A stretch of 44,902 nucleotides of DNA, taken from contig BMAT01008046.1 of the NCBI GenBank assembly GCA_019649035.1, positions 269,014 through 313,915 of the forward strand. Reading direction: 5' to 3'. Positions 1-10,542 of this stretch are shown piece after piece (position 1 is the stretch's first letter; each line of letters opens with the position of its first letter). Source of the DNA: Elysia marginata (Eukaryota; Mollusca; Gastropoda; Plakobranchidae). The translations under genes and the position numbers were made by a program. The notes beneath the pieces are model-generated. The model was not told the DNA's origin and ran no database searches. It saw nothing but the letters and a program-made list of their open reading frames with translations.

Positions 1-3000
1 AAGAAGAATACGTTATTCATCTTTTTTCAAGAAATTTGTTAGATTCTTTCAATATGGGATTTTTAACTTCAAGGGAAATTTAGCCATTTTACATGATAGT
101 GTCTACAACTCCAAAATTTAATTTTTTTTTGTTTGTTTTGATGTTTGTGGAAAATTAGCAACTTCGACAATTGCCCTTATTCAAACTTTAATGTCGGATG
201 TAACGTTTATTCTTTTCCACTTTGTATTCAGTATTTATTTCCACTTTTCCTCTATGGTCGTGCCAATTGATGCTTTTACTGTTTATATTTCTTACTGCTT
301 GACCATCATCTTAAGTTCATGTAAGTTATGATAAAAGGGTTTCTTATGTGTCACATTTTTCGCTGGGTTTTTCAGTTTCACCTTTGATTTAAAGACTCTC
401 TGTTTTTAAGGCATGCAGATACGAATATACTTTTTCAGATCATATCACATAGTCCCATTGAATTCTTTTATATCTGCAAACAGCAAAATCTAAAAAAAAC
501 ACCTACAAGTAATTAGAACATGAACTGGATAAACTGTTATGGTTTTCCGAGCGATTTCGATATTTCAGAGTATTATTTTGCTTTGTGGTAATCTTCTTTT
601 TCTGTTATGCCTACTCATTTTTTTCCCAGAGACCTCTTACAGCTGCTTCCATGCAGTTTTTCTCTGTAAATATTTGTTTTGTTTGTTTTGGTCGCCCTTA
701 CTCCAACTGAGTAGCTACATGCTATAGCCATCTTTGCTTTTTGCTTGCCACGCCCATCTCATGCCTTTTGATGTCACACATTATGATTTTTATACAATTT
801 AAGAATTCATTGATTCTTTAATCTTGGTGAAACTCACTCACCCTAATAATCAGTTATTCTTCAATCAATAACATTAACTGATATGAGGATTCATGCTGTG
901 AAAGTGCACTAATCAGTGGCATTAACTAAAGAGACTTTTTCGGTAACACTCATTCAAACACAAATACACTGCACGTTTTGACAAAGTGATCATATTTTTC
1001 TTATCCCCGAAAAGTTTAAACCTTACCTCCTTATCACCCATTCTTTTCGGTGTCAAAAAAATAACACAAAAACGGCACTTGGTCTTTTATTACTACCGTA
1101 TCAATTGTGAGCTGCACACTTATATTCTTTTACCTTGATTAAACCCTACGAAGACCAAAACCCACACAGTGAGTGATTTTTTTAACATTAACTCGATTGC
1201 TATAAAGGTTAAGTTTTACGCCTTATCTTGTAATAATTATTTGCTAAATACCTTTAACATGTTAATCTCAAAGCTCCTGATAATTATATCACATCATTTT
1301 ATAGACATTTTTAGTTATAAAATTTTCACATCCTGAAATGCCTCTACTCGCCCTTTTGGCCTGGATGCTAGTCTTAACTCAAGTGCCAGCATTATGGTGT
1401 TATAAATGCTTTATACTCTAATTTTTATAGGCTTAGTCTTTGTCCAAACACTGGTCGCAGATCAAAGTGTTTAATTTTGATTGCCAATGATTAACGTGCT
1501 TCTAGTGTTCTATATTTTAAAAAAATTCAGCAAAAAAAAATTTCGCAAGTTATAAATGTGCTGTGGTTGTAAGTTGTTTTTATTGTAAAAAAAAAACCTT
1601 CTGAATGATAAATTTTTTACATATAAATATAAACATTCAGATTTATAAACCATAAACTATTGATCTCAAGGGACATTATATCTTTCTATAGTTGTAAAAT
1701 ATAATCTCCTTTGGGCCATCTATTTCGTTTACAATTGGAACAAGTACGAAGTCCCCCAAACAGCATGTTTAACATTAAGATAAAACTCAAATAGTTTTGC
1801 TTAAAGGTTTTCACTGTGCAGCCCCTAGGTATAGGAAAGTCTACTTCCACACTAATATATTGTAGGCTTCTAATTCTATGGTAACATCACATCTTTGTAA
1901 AATAGTTATGTATATTGCTAGTTTTTGATGAACATAATATAGAACTGTTTCTCATGTTCCTTAAAATTAAAACATTTGAAAGAGCCTTTTGATAATGCAA
2001 AATTAAAAAAAAATATATAGTCAAGTAAAACAGACCCGCATTCGCGGATTTAGATTTTGACTTGTTAGGTACAATAGCTTATAGTATGGAAAACGTATAC
2101 AGCTTTTTCTTTTCGGATTGATGAATTCGCTCCACCTCTTGCGTGCCGAAGAATGCAGATACCAATTACCATCATAACATGGCCACCTTAATTTTGCGAA
2201 GCTTGTTTTCGGAAGTGGTCAACTTATCTGATTGGTATTCATCTTTGTCTTTTTGCCCAGGAATTGTTCCATCCAATCCTTTCATTGAACTGACCATATT
2301 CTTTGCTAATTGAGTTTGTAATGCATTCTAAAGCAATACTATTGTTTCCATTTAAGAAACCTTTTCGGGAAATATTGTACTGTTGGAGACACATTCTGGG
2401 TGACATCAATGAGCTTTTCTTCTACGTTTACATTCACTGTGCACTCAGAAAGTTAGTTCTGTTGTGCTGAAGTTTAGGGAAGACATTTTAATTTTGGATG
2501 CCTACTGCTACAATGTTTTCGAGATGACTTTATGCATTGTCTGAATGGCTCATGAGGCAGGTATTTTTGCGGATCGCTGTGTATTGACTTATGATCAGAG
2601 ATTGGGTGTGAAATGTTTTTAGACATAGTAGCAAAAATGTGTAAAAGTATGCTGCTATTTTTTACTCCTGATTTGATCAAGTGCGCTTGGACTTTGTCCA
2701 CGTGATTCGCTTTGCCGGTTGTCGGTGATTTTATTCTGAACTGTTCTACATTAAGGGTGAATTGGAGATGTCAGCTGCCTGATAGTTGATTGGACTAGGC
2801 GTATTAGAAGATCGCCCATATTCCGGGGATGATATTCTCTTGCGCTATGTCATTATGCAGACGGCACCGGAGCGTTTGGTCTTATTTTTTATGCCTCCTG
2901 CTTAGTTTTTTTTTTTTTTTTGCTTCATATTTCGTCCATTGGAAAATTTTTGTTCTGTTAATTTTGTTCTATTCTCCTGATTGTTGCCGAGGCAATAGTT

Positions 3001-4252
3001 GACAGTCAAAGAAACTACTAATGCTGTACATTCTTTGTATGGAAAGTCTCCTCCATTTACATAAAATGCTTAGAAAGCCTTACTGATTGACTTGAGCACA
3101 GAAAGTGGACGTTTTTATCTGTTTAAAAGGATGCTACAAAATCTCTGTAAAATAAATTTATTTAATGGCTTTCAACAGTTGAAAAGTCCACAATTATCGC
3201 TGTAGGTCGGGAAAGATTTTCCCTAACCGTTCCCATTCTCTTACCTCTTTTAAACGAATGCACTACCGTTCACTAACCTCCTATAACCCTGGGTGCATTT
3301 TAGAGCTATGGCAAGATTCGGGTAACTGGGCCCACCCACGTAGATGAGATCATGTGATGCCCACCGGATAACAGACGAGGCACCAATTATGAGGTTAGCC
3401 CTCACGTTGACATCCCTCCCAACTCCGGACGGGCCTTCAGTTATTCACCTGGTTGACAATAGCCTCTGCCCACCTGTGCCTGGCTCAACAGGTTACTAAT
3501 CCGAAACAACGCGCGATTCTTTTACGCTCTTCTCTACGCTTTTTGTGCTTGCACAAAGAGATATTGTGTTGTATATCATAATTAGTCGAAATTATGACTG
3601 AAGCAGTAGCTGCAAATGCTTCCCCCCAAACGCCCATTACTGTCAAAACCCATTCAAGAAAAAGAGACTTGGTAAAGATCATAAGTTTGCTACGCCCGAT
3701 TCATAATTTGCGCTACCCGATGACCAACCTTCACAAAAGCGCTATGTCTTTAAAAATTAAATGTCATTAGGAAAATAGCGGGTCGTTACAATCACAGCCC
3801 GGCATTGTTTTCATGCCCCTTTCCTATAGAACCATCCCATGTGGTTAAAATAATTCTTAATCACATCTTGCAACAATTTATAAAGGTCAAATCTACCACG
3901 TTTGTATAAAGCTATAGGATTGAACTTTGCGCGGTTGTATGTTGTATGAGGTGTTTGAGTTTAAGGAAAGCAATAACTTGCTGCTGCTTTTGAAACAAAG
4001 CTATCTAACAAAACAAATCTTTAGCTAAAAGGAATCTAAATAACATTGTCAAAATTTGATAACTGAAAGTTAATGCTGCTGGAATAGTTTTATTCAACAC
4101 AACTCAGATATTTTCAATTTTTGCTTAATTTAAACCAGTTTTCTCTAAGATAAAAATGTCGCATTTGACGAGCAATAAGAACGCATTCTAATTAAAAGAA
4201 ACTGATAGAACACCATTCTGACGATTTTTTGTGTGTTTAATTTGATTCACAG
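1..4252. other. Upstream intron or 5' DNA, no supported gene
   Basis: AT-rich with stop codons in all frames. The only distinct patch is a more GC-rich stretch at about 3290-3500 with no coding frame or tRNA-like boxes, possibly an old dispersed repeat. I saw no exon with phase 0 out that would convincingly precede exon A. Confidence 0.6.
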
Positions 4253-4281
4253 AGTCAGCTGGCAGAGGACGACCTTAACAG
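4253..4281 (+). CDS. Exon A, 29-nt microexon of the coiled-coil gene
   Basis: The acceptor TTTGATTCACAG precedes it and the donor GTGAGC follows. It encodes SQLAEDDLN plus two bases (AG) of an Arg codon completed by the first base of exon B. Phase 0 in, phase 2 out. It has no ATG, so at least one exon must lie further upstream, probably outside the window. The residues join in register to the heptads of exon B, which is the main reason to accept such a short exon. Confidence 0.75.
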
Positions 4282-7200
4282 GTGAGCTTTACTGCTTGTG
4301 CCCGTTTTCAAATAAACTCTCGAACTCTTTGAAGCAAGTCATAATACATGAATTTATTGTATCGTTGTCTCGTTATGTTATAAGCAATACTGGGAAGATT
4401 ATATCTGATCATCCGTAAGCTTTAATTGCACAATCATTTTGCAGAGAATGCCCTCAGTATTAGTTCTACACATCAATTATGTACGTCTTCCCAACGGTTA
4501 AGCATTTAAATAATAAAAAAACAACTTTGAACTGTTGTTTACTCTTTTTCAAACCACCTACAATCGTGGTCCCCTATGGTGAATATCAGGTTAACCTAGA
4601 TTATCGAAGAGGTTTATGCTCAGTTGTTTGTTTGTGTGAATAGCTGTGATTTTAAAAAAAAGCCCTGAGATCCCATCAGGTGTGGACTGCGCTTGTAAAA
4701 ATATTTATTAAATACACAATTAAATAACTGCGATTTAAAAAAAAGATTTCAAGAATCCCTTTTTTGTTATTATCTGCTACATCATTCCCTGAAATGTCTC
4801 TCGCAGTTGAGAAACTCTTTGTAAATATTAACTTTGGTGATGAATGTGTGATTCCCATTTTATGGTCAGTTTTTTTTCTTTTTTTTTTTTAAACTACATA
4901 AAAACATATATGCCCATCATGATTGATAAAGAAGAAAATGTTTGATGAAAGATAGCACGAGAATTCATATGACCTTCGAGCATTCTTTAGAGTAGGTTGT
5001 CTTTTTTCTCTCATCACAATCGCTCTATAGGGTGGATGACAAGCTAGAAGTGGCAATTTATAAAGTCACGAACAAGAACATGCCGGAAATTTGTCATTTT
5101 TTGTCGATATCATTTAAAAAATATGAATTTGTCGCCTTTAACTTTTAAATGTAATGCAGAGAACAGCTGGAACATTCTTTTGTTGCTGAATATATACGGA
5201 AAAGATTTAGTGAATTTTACTTCAAATGAAACATTTTTTCCCATGAACATGCAATAGTTTTATAATGTTCGACGTCTGCTATAATGTTGGGGAAAATTTT
5301 CTTAGAAGAAATAAGTATTGACTCCGGTATCTAGCCAAACTCTTCTGATCTGTGTCTTTTCCAGAGTAAAGCGCCTCGAAGGTCAGCTCACCAATGCCCA
5401 AATGGAGCTCGAGAAGCTGGAAACACAACAGATAGTGAGTCATTTGAGGTCTAGTGTATGGGAAATGTAGGGGAGATGTTGAAAACACATTCAAATAGTG
5501 AGCTCTTTGAGGTCTATAATTGTAGGGGAAATGTGGAGGAGATGCTGGAAACACAGCAGATTGTGAGTCATTTGAGGTCTAGTGTATGGAAATATGGGGG
5601 AGATGTTAAAAACACATTAGAATAGTGAGTTACTTGAGGTCTAGTGTAGGGGAACTGTAGGGAAGATGTTGAAAACACATTAAAATAATGAGTTATTTTA
5701 GGTCTATTTTAGGGCTAATGTGAAAGAGATTCTGATAACACAATTTAAAAACGAGTTATTTAAGGTCTAGTGTGGGGAAAATATAGGAGAGATATTGAAA
5801 AAAACAACAACAGATAATGAGTTATTTTGAAGTCTGCTATGGGGGAAATGTAGAGAGGATATGCTGGAAACACAACAGTTAGTGAGTTATTTGAGGTCTA
5901 TACATTTTGGGGACCATTTGAAAAAGCAACAGAATATGAAGTTACAAGTTAGTGTTTTCTAGTAGTATATTTTGTTAAAAAGAAATGGTATACACAAACT
6001 GGTTCGGGAAAAAAATACAGACAGCATAAAAGATGTAAAGTTTAGGTTAACTTTACATTAAATTTTGGTATATCTTTTAAACTTTTAAACCTTTCTGGAG
6101 CTCTTTGAAGATATGTAAAATTATGTTTCCGTCACCCAAAACTTCCTGTTCATTTATTTTTTGTTTAAGGCCAGTTCCTAGCCGACTTCTCTATTGTCAC
6201 TACCACTCATCACCTCTTCGTTAGACATCTAGATTACCTTGTAAGTGAGCACACCTGTCGGAGTGCTTGATTAAAACGAAAGGTTTCTATCACTATCAGG
6301 TGACGTCGCCCTCGCTTAAATGAGTACATGAAATATCCTCTAGTTACTCTTTCTTAATCTGGCTTTACTTAGCTGTGTTGTGTGTACTCATCTTCCAATA
6401 GGGCATTCTGGTCTTAGTTTGTATCACCTGCTCAAGTAGCGTGCGCGTGAGATGAAAGCAATCAGCTTGCTGAGTCGGGCTTACGACCAATCCGATAAAA
6501 TGTAGGCCTAAACTGTTCGTGCATGCGGCAACTTAAAGAGCTTGGATATAGATAATGTAATCCTATTTTTTTGCATTAGAACCAAGCATTAGAAAGTGCT
6601 AGGAGCCACATACAAGTTTTAAAAAGCCTCAGCAACGCACTCAGGTTTTAACATCTCTCTCTGCCCTCACCGCTGTGTCACTGTTTCTGTCGCTGTTGCC
6701 TGTCATAAAGATAATAGATATAATAGACATGGTCTCAACAGTTGCAATGATGATGAAGACGGCTACCTCTGATCAAAAAATGAAAATATTAACTTCGGGC
6801 GGAGTCATGATGCATATGAGATAATGTAAAAAGATGGAAAATTCAGGATAATAATTTTTCTATTTATTGCAGTGTTAGGTATGGAAACGGTGGCTAGGTT
6901 ATCTCGACGTGTTATTTTTCATGACTTATTTGCATTAATGTTTAGCCGTATGGATCAGTTGCCGCCCTCCTGTATCCCATCTCTCCTCCAAACTCTTTCA
7001 ATTCAGAACCTTATCCAAGATATCGCCATGGAGATTGACGCCCTGGTGGAGACAGCATCTATCGACGCCACGTCCAAGTGTGCCCCAATAAACGGCCTCA
7101 AGAACTTAGCCGTAGCCGGCTCTGCCTTCCCTTCTCACCTGCTTACAGAGATCAAGGTTTGGACGTTTACCTTCATCTGGCTTAGATTTTGCTCTAACTT

Positions 7201-8409
7201 ACTTTCTTGGCTTGTCTCTTTTTCATTTTCTTTTTCTTCCCCATTTCCATCTCTTTCTCTATCTATCTGTCTATTTTTCTATCTACCCCCCCTCCCTTTT
7301 TTCTGGACAGGGTTCTTAAGATCATACCAAAAGAATTCGTGCTAGGTGAAACATGATGTCAATTTCAAGTTTATTCAAGTTTATTCAGTCAATACAAGGT
7401 TACATAAGTAGATGTATTGAAAATAAGCAATGCTCAGTCAGGCTCACAGATTCTAACATTATTAATATCAATCATAGTATACGAGTAAAATACACAATTA
7501 TAGGTTATCAGTACATGTATGAAGGAAAAGAAATGGTATCTTTCTTCACNNNNCTCTCTCTCCCTCTATCTCTGTTCCTCTCTCTCTCTCTATCTCTGTA
7601 GCATAAGACTATAGCTAAATTTTCAAGTTGTCCTATACTTGTAAAATAATTTACGCGTTAATTTAACTACAAGTAGTGATTTTTTTATCTGTCTGGTCTA
7701 CGTCCTTGCTCTTTTATCTTCACCAACCCAACATTATTTTTTCCATATGTCTCGTACAACATGTATGCCTCTTTTCTCTCTTCCTCATTTTATCCTAAAA
7801 ATTTCTCGATCAAAATGTACACTGTTATTGTTACAGCTTTTGTCAAGTCTTCTTTATTATATTTTTTCTTTCCTTCATTGAACTTTCTTATTCACATAAT
7901 GTGTTATTTTTGGATATCATACTCTCTGTAATTTGTCTAATTTGGTCTAATTTGTGATAAATTGAGTGACTTATCTCATGTCTGCAATAACATTACAAAT
8001 ATTTCTCCTCATTGTATTTTTTTCTTCCTTTTCTTTGCGTTTTTTCTGCCTTGATTTTCACAGCCCACCTTTTTTTTGACTGTCGCAAAAGTTGTCTTTA
8101 ACTCGTACTGAGATAGGTATGCCTTGAGCCATTCTCCCTGAGACATGTTTGTGGGTACCTTGAGGTGTCCTTTTGTTCATCAGTACTTCTTTCATTTATA
8201 ATAAGTCACTCCCGCTTCTCCCACTCTTTCTTTGCTCATTTTCTTTAACTTTCTATGTCCCTGTCTTTCTTGATACTTTCTGTCTTTACCTCCTCCTTAT
8301 ATTGGATATTTCTTTTTAATGGTATCTCTTGCCTTCGTTTGTACACCTTTTCTTTTTTTTTCTTTTTTCGATTTGCCCTTTCTCTGTCTCTGCCTACCCC
8401 CTCTCGCAC

Positions 8410-8453
<44 letters not shown>

Positions 8454-10496
8454 ATTTTGTTTAGCGTCTTTTCCTGTCCTCCCCATTTTTGCAAATAAGA
8501 AAAATGGGAAGGACAGGAAAAGACGTTGAAATGTTTTCTCTCAACCCGTTTCCCCTCCTTCTTTCTCGCCTTGTTTCTTAATTAGTACACACAATTGTCA
8601 ATACGGCAAGCTATTCTTTTGCGCCATCACTATCTTGAATGCAACGCCTCAGAGGTCTTATGGTTTCTTAAAATACGGAACATGCTATCACAATAAGTTA
8701 ATGAGGATTGAAAGATTTTAGGTATGAACGTAATGGCCACATTGTATAAACTTGGAGTAACAATGTGGTTGCTGCCGAAGCTGTTTTAAGTTGAGGGTAC
8801 CAATCATACCAAAGGCAAGCATTTTTCGACCATTTCCCTCAAATTTTGTTGAATCAACTGCTTACTTAAAATTTAATCCTTTAACCATTACTGAGGCTGC
8901 ATTCACTCTTTATACAGTAAGTTAAGAGTTCTCTTAAAGTTGTCCACATCTATCTCTCATTAGAACAAAATCAAATGGATGAGGTCAGAGTTCCGAGAAC
9001 GCCTGGTCAGGGAAAGACGCTTACGACAGGAATTCCGTGCAGCACTGTCCTCCTCTGACGCTGACCGGAAGTTCCTGGTAGCCGAGCTAGCAAGGAAAGA
9101 TGACGAGCTAGATGGGGTGGTGGCTGAGAAACAAGGTGACCTTATAACTTATTTATAGGAGTGAATCAAGACATGTTCTGAACAGTTACAAACTGGTCTG
9201 ATTTGATATATTCCTAGAGGATAAAAAAATGCCATAAAATTAACATTCACAATTTAGCTACAACAAAGAGAGATAATTCCAAAAGACTAGAGATCTATAC
9301 TAAGCTGCGAAAGGCTAGATTGAAAAGATTTATTCAAACCTTCAATTAACCGTCCTCCTGCGGTAAGAGTTGAAGTTAGTAAAAAATAGCTGTAGGCCTT
9401 TGTCAATATTTGTGTCTTAGATTGGGTTTTATGTGGCTTTAAGGTTAAACCCATTGGTTATGGTGAAAGTAACAATCGTTATGCTTGGGGATGAGCTAGA
9501 TCAGCTGGAACTTCAGAGGTCAGAATCAGAGCTTAGAGATTTGAGTTGTGATGAGTTTTAAAGCAAAGGTTTAACTTCCTAACTATAATAAAGTCATAAA
9601 ACCTCACTGCTTTCAGTTGTACAAACAAGAAAAGCAAGTTGTCGTATAATACTAAAAGGTTGCATGAGAAAGATTTTTTAAAAATTCGGTGTCTGTTTCG
9701 TTTTCAGTAATTGCCATGAAAGAAATACAAACGCAGAATGCAGTTGACGAGCTTGAGGTATGCTTGAATTTTTATTTAATTTTTTGTTTTTGTTTTTACT
9801 TAAAAGTTTTTGTGCAGAACAATAACGATTATATTAAAGTCTTGATTCAAAACTGAGTAACCTGTTAAGCTACGGAGTTTGCTCTGATGCGCATTCTATT
9901 TAAGTTTATAGCCTCTTTGACCCTAAAGTTATACATGTACTTTTCTATTTTGGCTTGAGCTTTGCGCTACCCCTTTATGGCTGTTTTTTAGGGGGTGGGG
10001 ATGGGGTATTCTGACGGTTTTATCGGAGAGATGTCGTTTGTGATGTGTATGTTGTAAACCACAACGTTTGGTTCATGGTTAGGAACTATCCGAGGTTCAC
10101 TACAGAAATGGCGCCATCATTGGTAACAGATTTGTTTTAAATTAATTAGTGTTAAATAAGTATTTTCATGGTAAGAAAATGTTCCAGACGACACTGTTAA
10201 TAATCAAGTTAATGGAAGGACGTATTCAACGGCCACAAATAGTTCATAATAATTTTTTGTTTCAATTGTAACATACATTAAGGCCAACCAAAATCTCAGT
10301 TGACTTTTTTGCATGTTATTAAAAAAAAACAACAACAAAAAGATCATCTGTCATTTATAGATAGTGGTCCGTTCTTTTTAAATAAGTTGTCCCAGAAAAT
10401 AACTGGGCCATAATTAAAAAGAAACGGAAGTTAAGAGTTCATTGAGAGATAAGATGCTTAAAAAGGACAAGGACACCCTAGACATTTTAGGAGGAA

Positions 10497-10542
<46 letters not shown>

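Larger units (their letters stand above)
7157..8963. other. Intron C-D, pyrimidine-rich
   Basis: Much of 7190-8600 is C+T rich on the + strand. It holds a likely LINE tail (7349-7549), a 4-base gap (7550-7553), a (TC)n array and a strong hairpin (8465-8525). Apparent ORFs here are low-complexity readings of the pyrimidine tract. Confidence 0.7.

Noticed and set aside
3290..3500. GC-richer patch as an upstream exon or SINE
   Set aside because: No A/B boxes, no clear duplications, and the open piece before 3491 is not coil-like. Left unassigned.
5415..5915. CRISPR-like array
   Set aside because: Units vary throughout with no constant repeat plus unique spacer pattern, and the genome is eukaryotic. 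It is a minisatellite.
6872..7006. Upstream extension of exon C to an ATG at 6872 or an acceptor at 6945
   Set aside because: The stretch from 6960 is the acceptor pyrimidine tract, and an acceptor at 6945 is out of phase with exon B. 7007 fits phase 0 and has the better acceptor.
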